64,000 nt of DNA from an uncultured Roseobacter sp. (lineage in GTDB: Bacteria > Pseudomonadota > Alphaproteobacteria > Rhodobacterales > Rhodobacteraceae). How positions within the stretch are numbered: position 1 is the first letter of the stretch; every line of letters begins with the position of its first letter. Shown here one piece after another: positions 27,675 to 35,891 of this stretch. A model generated the notes under the pieces. The model searched no databases. It saw only the letters and a program-made list of their open reading frames with translations, and was not told the DNA's origin. Location of the stretch: the NCBI GenBank assembly GCA_947501635.1, contig CANMWT010000007.1:1-64000 (forward strand), written 5' to 3'. Position numbers and translations under genes: made by a program.

Positions 27675-28508
27675 CTATTCAACGTACGAGACGGTGCGCT
27701 GCAGATACCCGAAGGCAGCATCCAGCATCATGCCGACCACACCGATCATGAGGATCGAGAACACCACCGACGTGAGATCAAGATTGTTCCATTCGTTCCA
27801 GACGTAGTAGCCGATGCCTGTACCGCCCACGAGCATCTCTGCCGCGACGATGACCAGCCACGCGATGCCTATGGAAATCCGCATACCTGTGACAATCGTG
27901 GGGGCTGCTGCAGGAAGGATCACAAAGAAAGCCGTTTTGAGATGCCCCAGTTCATGGGTGCGCGCCACATTGACCCAGTCCTGCCGGACTGCGGCCACGC
28001 CGAAAGCTGTGTTGATAAGCATGGGCCAGATCGAGCAGATGAAGATCACAAAGATGGCCGACGCCTCACTATCGCCGATGATAAACAGCGCCAAGGGCAT
28101 CCACGCCAGTGGCGAAATCGGGCGCAGCACCTGAATAAACGGGTTGAGCGCTTTGTAGGCCACAGGCGACATGCCGATCAGGAACCCCAGAGGGATCGCG
28201 AGGGCGGCAGCCAGCGCATATCCGGTAAGCACGCGGTAGATCGAATACCCGATCTGGATGCCGATCCCCTTGTCGTTGGGCCCTGCATCATAAAACGGGT
28301 TCGACAGTTGCTCCCATGCCTTGGCGAGTACATCACTTGGAGGCGGCACACCGGCCTTTGCCGACCCGGCCCCGGTGAGGCGTTCGTATTCGGTCAACTC
28401 TTCCGCCGCTTTCTGAGCGGGGATGGAGAGCTCCCACACGAGGAGCCCCACCACCAGCATCACAAGAGACAAAAGAGCCGCACGTTGGTTCAGCGAAAGC
28501 TGGCCCAT
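27675..28508 (-). CDS. Nitrate/cyanate-type ABC transporter permease (NrtB/CynB)
   Basis: A 277-residue permease with about six membrane helices. NVARTHELGHLKTAFFVIL is the cytoplasmic coupling loop, and GGTGIGYYVWNEWN is typical of NrtB/SsuC. Residues 35-85 form a periplasmic insert after the first helix. It starts 3 bases after the binding-protein stop. The inner-membrane channel of the cyanate importer. Confidence 0.92.
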   Translation of the reverse strand: MGQLSLNQRAALLSLVMLVVGLLVWELSIPAQKAAEELTEYERLTGAGSAKAGVPPPSDVLAKAWEQLSNPFYDAGPNDKGIGIQIGYSIYRVLTGYALAAALAIPLGFLIGMSPVAYKALNPFIQVLRPISPLAWMPLALFIIGDSEASAIFVIFICSIWPMLINTAFGVAAVRQDWVNVARTHELGHLKTAFFVILPAAAPTIVTGMRISIGIAWLVIVAAEMLVGGTGIGYYVWNEWNNLDLTSVVFSILMIGVVGMMLDAAFGYLQRTVSYVE

Positions 28509-28511
28509 GGA

Positions 28512-29900
28512 TCACCCCTTCCCGATCGCAAAGCTCTTGACGTATTCCTCGGGCGTCGCAGGATCGAAGGTCTTGCCCATTATCATATGCGACTTGTAGG
28601 TCACGTCAGGGGCGTCATAGCCGAGGCTCTCCATCACCTTCTTGGCATCAGCAGCAAGGTACACCTGCTCTGCGACCGATTTATAGTCAACGTCACCTTC
28701 GATATAGCCCCAGCGCTTCATCTGCGTGAGTATCCACACGCCCATGGAATGCCATGGGAACGGGTCAAAATCGATCCGGTCTGGCACGCGTTGCACTTCG
28801 CCAAGACCGTCCGCATAGGTGCCGGTCAGCACTTGCTCGATGACGGTTACGGGCTGGTTCAGATAATTCGTTGGCGCAATTGCGGCCGAGATTTCCTTGC
28901 GGTTGTCTGGGTTTGAAGCATATTGCGTCGCGTCGATGATCGATTTCAGCAAAGCGCCATAAGTATTGGGCAGTTCAGTTGCAAAGGACAGCGGCGCGGC
29001 GAAGGCACAGCAGGGATGGCCTTCCCAGATTTCCTTGGTCAGCAGGTGGATGAAACCGATGCCTTCGTAGACTGCGCGTTGGTTGAACGGGTCGGGAGAC
29101 AGGTATCCGTCGAGGTTCCCGGCGCGCAGGTTGGCGACCATCTCCGGCGGCGGAACAACACGGATCTGGATGTCTACATCGGGGTCCAGACCGAACTCTG
29201 CCACGTAGTAGCGCAGCAGGAAGTTGTGCATCGAGTATTCAAACGGCACGCCGAAAGTAAAACCCTTCCACTGCTTGGGATCGCGCTTGTCGAGGTGCTC
29301 GTTGCTCAGGACGATCGCCTGACCGTTGATGTTTTCAACTGCGGGCATGATGTAGGGCTCTGCCACCGACCCCGCCCCCAGTGTCATCGCCAAAGGCATC
29401 GGTGTCAGCATGTGGCTGGCGTCATATTCGCCGTTCAGCGACTTGTCGCGTGCCACGGCCCAACCTGCCGTCTTGATAACTTCCGCATTCAGCCCGTAAC
29501 GCTCGTAAAAGCCCAACGGCTGAGCCATGATGATCGGTGTCGCGCAGGTGATGGGAACAAATCCGATGTTGAGATCCGTCTTTTCCGGTGGGCCCAGTTC
29601 ATCGAGGATTGCCGCTTTGGCTTGCTCGAGAGGAAACACCGAGGCCAGTGCGGCCGCTGCTGTCGTGCCGCCGATCATGCCCATGAACGAGCGTCTGCCG
29701 ATGTCGCTCTGTCCGAAAACCGACCGTACGATCGCACTTTCAACTGCGCGCTCCAGCATGCCTTCGCTGGTGCTCAGATCGGGGCCTGCCTCGCTCTCGA
29801 CGTGCTGCCCCCCTGAACTACAAGAGGAACAACCGCAATCCGCCCCATGGCGCAGATCTGACTTTTCTGAAAATGGATTTCCCAAGCTTTTTGGCGACAT
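28512..29900 (-). CDS. Nitrate/cyanate-type ABC substrate-binding protein (NrtA/CynA), Tat-exported
   Basis: A 462-residue binding protein of the NrtA/CmpA family (DLNIGFVPITCATPIIMAQ, KGFTFGVPFEYSMHNF, YLSPDPFNQRAVYEGIGF). The twin-arginine signal GRRSFMGMIGG with hydrophobic core and LEQAKA lies unusually far in, near residues 68-95, after a hydrophilic leader with a CGCSSC cluster near residue 22. A CAGGAG site 7 bases before the ATG at 29900 supports this start, so the leader is probably real. First gene of the cyanate operon, divergent from the regulator at 30107. Confidence 0.9.
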   Translation of the reverse strand: MSPKSLGNPFSEKSDLRHGADCGCSSCSSGGQHVESEAGPDLSTSEGMLERAVESAIVRSVFGQSDIGRRSFMGMIGGTTAAAALASVFPLEQAKAAILDELGPPEKTDLNIGFVPITCATPIIMAQPLGFYERYGLNAEVIKTAGWAVARDKSLNGEYDASHMLTPMPLAMTLGAGSVAEPYIMPAVENINGQAIVLSNEHLDKRDPKQWKGFTFGVPFEYSMHNFLLRYYVAEFGLDPDVDIQIRVVPPPEMVANLRAGNLDGYLSPDPFNQRAVYEGIGFIHLLTKEIWEGHPCCAFAAPLSFATELPNTYGALLKSIIDATQYASNPDNRKEISAAIAPTNYLNQPVTVIEQVLTGTYADGLGEVQRVPDRIDFDPFPWHSMGVWILTQMKRWGYIEGDVDYKSVAEQVYLAADAKKVMESLGYDAPDVTYKSHMIMGKTFDPATPEEYVKSFAIGKG

Positions 29901-30037
29901 GTTTGATCTCCTGTTGTGCTGTCCCGTATGAACCTGTTGCAGACAAGGAGAATGGAAAAGCTTTTTTGAAAATTTTTTAAGTTCACGTAATATTCTGTAT
30001 TTATTATGTTTTTTTAAAATCATGGTGATGAATTGAT

Positions 30038-30068
30038 TACGAAAATTAGTAATTTACTAAATTTCGTA
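30038..30068. promoter_or_regulatory. 31-bp near-perfect palindrome between cyanate operon and regulator
   Basis: The left arm TACGAAAATTAGTAA and right arm TTACTAAATTTCGTA are reverse complements with one mismatch and a one-base spacer. It lies between the divergent NrtA-like gene and the NtrC-family gene, as expected of the operator of that dimeric regulator. Confidence 0.6.
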
Positions 30069-30070
30069 TT

Positions 30071-30082
30071 GTCCGGCCGGAC
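30071..30082. promoter_or_regulatory. 12-bp perfect palindrome GTCCGGCCGGAC
   Basis: This lies two bases from the 31-bp palindrome and 24 bases before the regulator ATG. It may be a second binding site or part of the 5' leader of the regulator. Confidence 0.4.
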
Positions 30083-30106
30083 GTTTGACAGCATCATCGC
30101 TGTGTT

Positions 30107-31960
30107 ATGAACGTGTTTTCCGACAATAACGTGCTGATCGAGTCGCAGGTTGCCCCGGCGCTTGTGCTCTGCCCGTCAACCGACCGGATCGAGGCATGCA
30201 ACGCGCCCTGCCTGAAACTCTTTGGCGCGCGGGATCTGATGCACCACCGCTTTAGCGCATTTCTTGATGGATCTGTTTCGGATATGCGGCTTTTTCTGGA
30301 AGAAGCTGAGCATCGCAGGTCGGCATGGACACGCAGCGTGGCCTTGCAAACGTCCGACCAGAAGCCGCTGCGATGTGAAATTCGAGGTGCCTTCCAGAAC
30401 GGCGAAACCGACCGGGTTTTGCTGGTTTTTCTGGATCTGGAAGAGTTGGACGCCCGTGCACGAAAAACAGAAGTTGCCAATCTACACCGGCACGGGTTGA
30501 TGGAATGGCAGCGCGCCCAAGAGTTCTTTGCCGATCTCGAACGCCAGAACCAACTTATCCTGAATGCGGCCGGTGAAGGCATTTACGGTGTGAACGCCGA
30601 TGGCAAGACCAGCTTTGTCAATCGGGCCGCACAAGAGATGCTGGGCTGGTCCGCCGAAGATCTGCTTGGACATGACATCCACTCCATGATCCACCACCAC
30701 CACCTGAACGGTGATGTCTATCCTTCGCATCATTGCCCGATTTACCAGTCGTTCCGGCATGAAGAGGTCAATCGGATCGAAGACGAAGTTTTCTGGCGCA
30801 AGGATGGCAAACCGATCCGCGTTGAGTATGTTTCGACGCCGATTTACGACAACGACGAGCTGGCGGGGGCGGTGGTGATTTTTCGCGACATTACCGAACG
30901 CAAGGAAAACGAACGGCGCCTGCGTGAAGCCAGTGAAGAGGTGGCTGCCCTGCGGGACAAGCTGGAACAGGAAAACACCTACCTTCAGGAAGCGATCAGC
31001 ATCGAGCGTGCGCACCATGACATCGTCGGCGCCTCACCTGCGACCGAAGCCTTGCTGGCGCGTGTCGAACTTGTGTCGCGGACGTCGGCAAATGTTCTTG
31101 TGACCGGCGAGCCGGGCACCGGAAAGTCCCTGGTTGCCACCGCTATCCACAAAGACAGTGACAGGCGACGCAGGCCGCTTATCCATTTCCAATGTGGTTC
31201 CTTTTCGGATTACACCAGCGAAGATGAACTTTTCGGCCACGTGCGGGGGGCGAATGCAGATGCCCGACAGGACAAGGCCGGCAGTCTGGAGCTTGCACAT
31301 GGCGGCACGCTGTTTCTTGATGAGGTCACCGAGATACCGCTCGAGCAGCAGGGGCGGCTTCTCAATGCGCTTCAGTCCGGCTTTGTGTCGCGCGTGGGGG
31401 AAACGCGCAAACGCGAGGTGGACGTACGCATCATCGCGTCGACAAGCAAAAACCTTGAACGCGAGGTTCAAGCCGGGCGCTTCCGGCAAGACCTGTTTTT
31501 TCACCTGAGCGTCTTTCCCATACACTGTACACCGCTGCGCGACCGGCCCGATGACATCCCTCCTCTGGCCGCGCATCTTTTGAAAATCGCCTGCAAACGG
31601 CTGAACCGGAAAATCCCGCTGGTGACCGAAGGGACAGTTCGCACCCTGCGCAACTACGACTGGCCCGGCAATGTCCGTGAACTGGCCAATGTGATCGAAC
31701 GCGGAGCAATCGTCTCAACGGGCGGAAAGCTGCAGGTGGAAATCATGACAGCACCGCTTAGCGACGCGCGCAAACGCGCCACGCTGCTGACAGAGCGAGA
31801 TATCGAAAACATGGCAACGGCAAACCTCATCGCGTGCCTGCGCGAAACGGGCGGCAAGGTTTCCGGCCCCGACGGCGCCGCATCAATCTTGGGCATTCAA
31901 CCCACAACGCTTTATTCGCGGATCAAGAAACTGGGGCTGAGCGATTCCGACTGGCGTTAA
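30107..31960 (+). CDS. NtrC-family (AAA+/Fis) regulator with PAS domain, GAFTGA loop lost
   Basis: A 617-residue regulator. An N-terminal sensory region of about 145 residues is followed by a PAS domain (QLILNAAGEGIYGVNADGK to VVIFRDITERKENE), a coiled coil near 270-300, and an AAA+ domain with Walker A GEPGTGKS and Walker B GGTLFLDEVTE. The C-terminus has a Fis-type HTH (GAASILGIQPTTLYSRIKKL). The sigma54-contacting loop, ELFGHEKGAFTGA in NtrC, is ELFGHVRGANADA here (residues 381-386). GAFTGA is required for sigma54 activation, so this protein probably acts without sigma54, as described for Rhodobacter capsulatus NtrC. It is divergent from, and presumably controls, the cyanate operon. Confidence 0.9.
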   Translation: MNVFSDNNVLIESQVAPALVLCPSTDRIEACNAPCLKLFGARDLMHHRFSAFLDGSVSDMRLFLEEAEHRRSAWTRSVALQTSDQKPLRCEIRGAFQNGETDRVLLVFLDLEELDARARKTEVANLHRHGLMEWQRAQEFFADLERQNQLILNAAGEGIYGVNADGKTSFVNRAAQEMLGWSAEDLLGHDIHSMIHHHHLNGDVYPSHHCPIYQSFRHEEVNRIEDEVFWRKDGKPIRVEYVSTPIYDNDELAGAVVIFRDITERKENERRLREASEEVAALRDKLEQENTYLQEAISIERAHHDIVGASPATEALLARVELVSRTSANVLVTGEPGTGKSLVATAIHKDSDRRRRPLIHFQCGSFSDYTSEDELFGHVRGANADARQDKAGSLELAHGGTLFLDEVTEIPLEQQGRLLNALQSGFVSRVGETRKREVDVRIIASTSKNLEREVQAGRFRQDLFFHLSVFPIHCTPLRDRPDDIPPLAAHLLKIACKRLNRKIPLVTEGTVRTLRNYDWPGNVRELANVIERGAIVSTGGKLQVEIMTAPLSDARKRATLLTERDIENMATANLIACLRETGGKVSGPDGAASILGIQPTTLYSRIKKLGLSDSDWR

Positions 31961-32543
31961 AACCCAACGCGAGGATAGCGGCCAACGCGCCCCGCCACTC
32001 ATCCAAATCCGGCGCCCTTGGAATACTGGGTTTATCGAGGTTTGACTAACTCTTTGGTTTCTTAGTGGTGCCAGGCGCGGAGGAAAACCACCGACACGAG
32101 GGTTTTCAATCAGTCCGGTTTACCCCACATACCGCCACAAACTGCATCATCCGACAACACTAACTTCATGGCAAAAGTGAATTTCTGGCGTGCGCACCGC
32201 CACATTCAACCACGGAGGTTTGTGTCACCCATAAGCCACTCAAACACCGTTTCAAAACCAATAGCGGACGTTCAAGCAAACTGCAGCGAATGACCGCTTT
32301 GCGCCCATAGTTCCGGATGCTGCAGTATGCACCAAGGTCTGAAAACCGGAACGAAACGGTCATTTGATGACGGTCTTTGCCTCTTTACTATGATGGATGT
32401 TGGCGATTTCGACGGAATATCAGATACTTGTGGGGCGTCGTGCACAACAGGTGTTCACGTTTCTATCGCACAGTATCGTCTTCTTTGCGAAGCTGAGTCG
32501 GCAAGCAATTAAGGTTGGTCGTTTGTACGCCGAATATCAGCGT
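31961..32543. other. Intergenic region holding the left island boundary
   Basis: About 580 bases with no credible coding frame. It contains the degenerate tRNA-Phe copy at about 32047-32136, taken here as the left end of a genomic island. The rest shows no recognisable element. Confidence 0.5.
32047..32136 (-). repeat. Degenerate direct repeat of tRNA-Phe 3' half and flank (candidate att site)
   Basis: A 26-base core at 32086-32111 matches the intact tRNA-Phe gene (47833-47858) with one mismatch, covering the anticodon arm and T arm. Weaker similarity continues through the CCA end into downstream flank (AACTCTTTG at 32048-32056 and at 47796-47804), and faintly into the 5' half (TTTACCCC against TCTACCCC). 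Orientation is the same as the tRNA, as expected for the duplicated end of an element inserted in the tRNA 3' end. It cannot fold as a working tRNA. Confidence 0.7.
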
Positions 32544-32675
32544 TTACTTCCGTTTATTCCCGATATTGAGCGGCGTCTTTTCCTTGGCGAAATCAGCCGT
32601 CGCCAGGACCTGCTCCTTTACTTTTTTCGGTTTCTTCACTTCACGATTTCCACGCTTCTTGTTGCCTTTGGACAT
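32544..32675 (-). CDS. Small basic protein of 43 residues
   Basis: This short frame starts at an ATG with a perfect GGAGG 7 bases upstream and encodes a Lys/Arg-rich peptide beginning MSKGNKKRGNREVKKPKK and ending GNKRK. Small proteins of this type (MSKGN...RGNRE.KKPKK) recur in alphaproteobacterial genomes as hypothetical proteins. Nucleic-acid binding is plausible from charge only. It is the first gene inside the tRNA-Phe island. Confidence 0.7.
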   Translation of the reverse strand: MSKGNKKRGNREVKKPKKVKEQVLATADFAKEKTPLNIGNKRK

Positions 32676-32885
32676 CTGATTTCCTCCAATGTCATGTTTG
32701 TTGTGCTTTCAAATGGTCGGACTGATACCGACGTTTCTTGCCAGCAGAAACTCTGTCGTGCGTCGTTGGACAGCATCATTGAGCCGGTTTTCATCATGCC
32801 GCCCATGGCATCGATTTCGGACATTCCAGCGGGCCTGTTCGGCTTCTATTGCGAGATTGCGGATCGCGACCGCCGCTGTATTGCA

Positions 32886-33122
32886 TCACGGGCGTCGAAC
32901 AGAGTTCCCGCTAGCGATGACGGCGTTGATCATTTCGGCGACGGCCCGGTGCCTTTCCATTTCGAGTTCGGTGCCAAGGGCGTTCACATGGGTCGCCGCG
33001 GCGTCACGAAGTACCCCCACGATCTCGTGTTCCGGCAACAACCCGCGATCGTTCATGGCAAGCAGGAGCGCCTCGCAGATCGATAGGGCGGCCTGGCCTG
33101 CATGTTCGCTTGCGGTGGACAT
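32886..33122 (-). CDS. Hypothetical helical protein, 78 residues
   Basis: It starts at 33122 with GGAAGGAAAC just upstream. The sequence is mostly helical and amphipathic (AALSICEALLLAMNDRGLLP, then IVGVLRDAAATHVNAL and a C-terminal helix). Similar short proteins occur in alphaproteobacteria, without assigned function. It is divergent from the Crp/Fnr gene, which may control it. Confidence 0.65.
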   Translation of the reverse strand: MSTASEHAGQAALSICEALLLAMNDRGLLPEHEIVGVLRDAAATHVNALGTELEMERHRAVAEMINAVIASGNSVRRP

Positions 33123-33272
33123 CTGAGTTTCCTTCCTTGGCATCGTGAGCCTGAGAAAAGGTGAGACTCAGATGCATCCGTACATCTCGCAGGAAGTGCT
33201 CTATGATGGACTGATCCAGAGCAGTGCCTGAGCCGATTTCTGCTCTTGGGTCGCGACACGCCGGGAGGCCCA

Positions 33273-34007
33273 ATGACATCTGCTGAACACAGCCCCCTGA
33301 CCCGCAAGCTCTCGGCCTTTGTCGCTTTGTCAAAGGCGGAGTTGGATGTGCTCGAGCGCCTGCACCAGCGCCGCCGCTCCTTCGTCGCTGGGCGCGATAT
33401 GGTCCATCAGGGGCAGTCGGCTCAGGCCGCTTATATTCTGTCCTCGGGTTGGGTCTGTTCCTACAAACTGCAGGCCGACGGGACCCGGCAGATCGTGGAT
33501 TTCCAAGTGCCGGGAGATTTTCTCGGGCTGCGGAGCGTCCTCTTGCGCACGTCGGACCATAGCTTCGAACCCATCGTCGACATCGAGGCTGCGGAGGTGC
33601 TGAAGAGCGACCTACTGGCGGCCTTCTCGGATACTCCGCGGCTTGCGACAGCCATTCTTTGGGCGGCGTCGCGGGACGAGGCAATGGTGGTCGAACACCT
33701 TGTAGGGATCGGCAGGCGTGATGCGGACGCCCGCATGGCGCATTTTCTGTTGGAGCTGGGATCGCGGCTTGCGCTGGTGGGCATGGGGACTAAGGATGGG
33801 TACGACTGCCCGCTGACCCAGTACCACCTCGCGGATGTGCTGGGACTGAGTGCCATCCACGTGAACCGCGTTCTGCGCCAGCTTCGCGAGAGTGGACTGG
33901 TGACCTTTCGGGACGGTCGCGTGACGTTTCACGACTATGGTGGCTTGGTGGACCTTGCCGAGTTCGATCCGGCATATCTGGACCAGACCGGACCGCTCCT
34001 GAAGTGA
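33273..34007 (+). CDS. Crp/Fnr-family transcriptional regulator
   Basis: A 244-residue regulator: an N-terminal cyclic-nucleotide-binding fold (FVAGRDMVHQGQSAQAAYIL, VDFQVPGDFLGLRSVLL) and a C-terminal HTH (LADVLGLSAIHVNRVLRQLR). It lacks the N-terminal Cys cluster of true FNR, so it does not look like an iron-sulfur oxygen sensor. GGGAGG precedes the ATG at 33273. In the island it sits among small stress-type genes and is the only global-type regulator there. Confidence 0.9.
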   Translation: MTSAEHSPLTRKLSAFVALSKAELDVLERLHQRRRSFVAGRDMVHQGQSAQAAYILSSGWVCSYKLQADGTRQIVDFQVPGDFLGLRSVLLRTSDHSFEPIVDIEAAEVLKSDLLAAFSDTPRLATAILWAASRDEAMVVEHLVGIGRRDADARMAHFLLELGSRLALVGMGTKDGYDCPLTQYHLADVLGLSAIHVNRVLRQLRESGLVTFRDGRVTFHDYGGLVDLAEFDPAYLDQTGPLLK

Positions 34008-34009
34008 GA

Positions 34010-34039
34010 GGGCCGCCCTCCCTATTCGGCAGGCGGCCC
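34010..34039. terminator. Bidirectional hairpin between convergent genes
   Basis: GGGCCGCC (34010-34017) pairs perfectly with GGCGGCCC (34032-34039), directly after the Crp/Fnr stop and before the convergent 62-residue gene. No clear U-run. Confidence 0.55.
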
Positions 34040-34064
34040 CGTTGATCACGTCAGACGCTGGTTG

Positions 34065-34253
34065 TCACGCAAGCGCATGCTTCGCGGCATCGAGTTCCTT
34101 GTTGGTCTCGGCGTCGTTCTTCGCCGTGTTCGCCTTCTCGGCTGCCTGGTAGTGCTTCAGCGCTGCATCCTTCTTTGGACCAGCGGGCGCCTTGTCCCAC
34201 TCGGCTTTCACAGAGGTCATCTTCTCGGCAGTCTTGTTCTGTTCGGGAGTCAT
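34065..34253 (-). CDS. Small 62-residue protein, paralogue of the gene at 41871
   Basis: It starts at 34253 with AGGAAAGGAC upstream. It is hydrophilic and helical, with many Ala, Lys and Glu. It aligns end to end with the product at 41871: both are 62 residues, share the SEKM/AEKM-x-SVKA start, a central Tyr-containing HY..AE segment and the ending ELDAA+.ALA. No function is known. Confidence 0.75.
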   Translation of the reverse strand: MTPEQNKTAEKMTSVKAEWDKAPAGPKKDAALKHYQAAEKANTAKNDAETNKELDAAKHALA

Positions 34254-34468
34254 TGGAATTGTCCTTTCCTGGAAGCTCCGAGAATAAGAAGCGTGCCGAC
34301 ATGCCGACCCTTTTAGGGTCAACACGCCGACGCGCAACTCAGGTACTCGGAAATCTTCTCTGCCACCAAATATTCGGCGGGCATGTTTGACCTAGCCTTG
34401 CCAGAGGTCTTCCAGACTGCCGTAGGTTAGTCCCGGCGCCTGCGGCAGATCGATTGCCTCTACGCTTC

Positions 34469-34882
34469 TCAAGTCACCACAGTTTGCTGATGGGAAATCC
34501 TCAGCCAGATTTCGTTATCGTGGAGGTAGGTCGAGGCGCAGAGGGCTTTGTAGATTGGCACGTCGGCCTTCTCTGCCGAGGCTCGATAGGTGAGAATGGC
34601 GATGTCACGACACCGCGTCACGCGCCGTTCGGCCATGACAACGGTGCGCCAGCCTGTATTTTCATGAAGGTGGGTCCAGATCTGGTCACCTTGGAGGATG
34701 CCTGGCGGATAGGGGAAGACCATGACTGCGTTGGTCGCAGTCGTTGCCCGCGCGTTATCGGCGCTACTGGTCCAGAAGTGTTCCTCCATGTCCCACAGAA
34801 CGCCCTGTTCGTGTGGAGAAAGCCTACCGGACTTGTGTGCCGCATGGGCCGGTCTCCTCGCGGTCGCGGTTGATACGGTCAT
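34469..34882 (-). CDS. NTF2-like (DUF4440-type) protein
   Basis: A 137-residue protein whose C-terminal half has the pattern common in NTF2-like/DUF4440 proteins: RTVVMAERRVTR, DIAILTYRASAEK, YKALCASTYL, IWLRISHQQT. Its start overlaps the stop of the upstream minus-strand gene by four bases (ATGA). Probably a small-molecule-binding or minor enzymatic protein; no substrate can be named. Confidence 0.75.
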   Translation of the reverse strand: MTVSTATARRPAHAAHKSGRLSPHEQGVLWDMEEHFWTSSADNARATTATNAVMVFPYPPGILQGDQIWTHLHENTGWRTVVMAERRVTRCRDIAILTYRASAEKADVPIYKALCASTYLHDNEIWLRISHQQTVVT

Positions 34883-35304
34883 TCGCCTGACCCCGAGCCG
34901 CCAACCATGAACATCTGAAACAGTACAAAGATTGTCGCGAGCACCGCCCAGATCGCGCCGCTTTTGCCCGGGTGGTCGTCTGTGACGGTCGAGGCGGCGC
35001 GCTGCAGGGCACCTGACGTTGGTCTTTCGGGAAGCAGCTGGCTCAGGTCTCGTGCAATCCTGCCGTGGTCGCTGGCGAGCGCCGGAACGTCCCGAAACCG
35101 GGCAAGCAGCGTTCCCAATCGCGCTCGCGCGCCATCGCGCCCCAGCGTGACCAGTTCAGCGGTTTCTATCCATGGATCGAGGCCAAGCCGCGCGAGCGTG
35201 GAGAGCACAGTCACGGCAAAGCCATTCCGGTCCTCGCCGACGGAGGCATGGAGAAACCGATCGAACTCGGGCGGGTGCGGGTTGAGTACATTGGGGTCGG
35301 CCAT
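34879..35304 (-). CDS. Hypothetical protein with C-terminal membrane anchor
   Basis: A 141-residue protein with a soluble N-terminal part (FDRFLHASVGEDRNGFAV, LARLGLDPWIETAELVTLG) and one C-terminal helix (SGAIWAVLATIFVLFQMFMV). It is translationally coupled to the NTF2-like gene by a 4-base overlap. Family not recognised by name. Confidence 0.68.
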   Translation of the reverse strand: MADPNVLNPHPPEFDRFLHASVGEDRNGFAVTVLSTLARLGLDPWIETAELVTLGRDGARARLGTLLARFRDVPALASDHGRIARDLSQLLPERPTSGALQRAASTVTDDHPGKSGAIWAVLATIFVLFQMFMVGGSGSGE

Positions 35305-35459
35305 AGCCAATCCTTTCAAGGGTTGCAGGAATGCAGATCATCCCTGTTTTCCAAAGTGTACGTGCAGGTCGGTCCCCGCGCCCTTACACAGGTCAGTGCC
35401 CGCAAACCTCTCCAGGGAGTTCCCTACCCGCGCGGCGCCCGGGACTAACATGTGTCAGT

Positions 35460-35507
35460 ACCAGTCGAACGTTTCCGAAGTACAAAAGGAGAAATCGTTC
35501 GACTGGT
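35460..35507. promoter_or_regulatory. 12-bp perfect inverted repeat upstream of small-protein operon
   Basis: ACCAGTCGAACG (35460-35471) and CGTTCGACTGGT (35496-35507) are exact reverse complements separated by 24 bases, 70 bases before the gene at 35577. It could be an operator or a long-loop leader hairpin. Confidence 0.45.
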
Positions 35508-35576
35508 CAGGTCCGGAATCCAAGGGGCCGTCAACAGTGGCGAGCGACGGATCTGCCAAAATCATGGAGGCCAGAG

Positions 35577-35891
35577 ATGAGCGTGCGTTCATCCAGTTTG
35601 AGGGTGACTTTCCTGCACCCGTTCAGCCTAGCCGATTTTCCGGACGAACTTCCGGCCGGGAACTACGAAGTCCTGATTCAGGAAGAACTTCTCCGCGGGC
35701 AAGGTTTCGAAACGTATCAGAGGACGGCGACCCATATGACCGTTCCTGGCAGAGGGGATCGGGCGGGTTGGATGGAACTGCATACGATATCAGAGCGCGA
35801 CCTGAATGAGGCGCTGAGCCGGGATCAGGGACCGACTGAGATGAACAACCACAGCGAAGCGGCGCTTTCTCCGCAGGAGGACTTGAAATGA
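35577..35891 (+). CDS. Hypothetical protein, PF...LPAGxYE domain
   Basis: A 104-residue protein with GGAGG 7 bases upstream of its ATG. The N-terminal part reads FLHPFSLADF then ELPAGNYEVLIQEELL, and matches the N-terminus of the protein at 38366 (FSRPFTVPGF, TLPAGEYEIETELV). The shared domain is a short beta-rich module of unknown role. Its stop overlaps the next start (ATGA). First of four chained genes. Confidence 0.7.
   Translation: MSVRSSSLRVTFLHPFSLADFPDELPAGNYEVLIQEELLRGQGFETYQRTATHMTVPGRGDRAGWMELHTISERDLNEALSRDQGPTEMNNHSEAALSPQEDLK

Noticed and set aside
29901-30106. A sigma54 (-24/-12) promoter for the cyanate operon
   Set aside because: I looked for TGGC-N8-TGC-type elements on the minus strand and saw none that fit in sequence and spacing.
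32397-33086. A 229-codon plus-strand frame at the left island end
   Set aside because: It is antisense to two small genes with good ribosome sites (32544-32675 and 32886-33122), and it has no family features.
34454-34873. A 139-codon plus-strand frame
   Set aside because: It is antisense to the NTF2-like gene, which has clear family motifs and an ATGA coupling.
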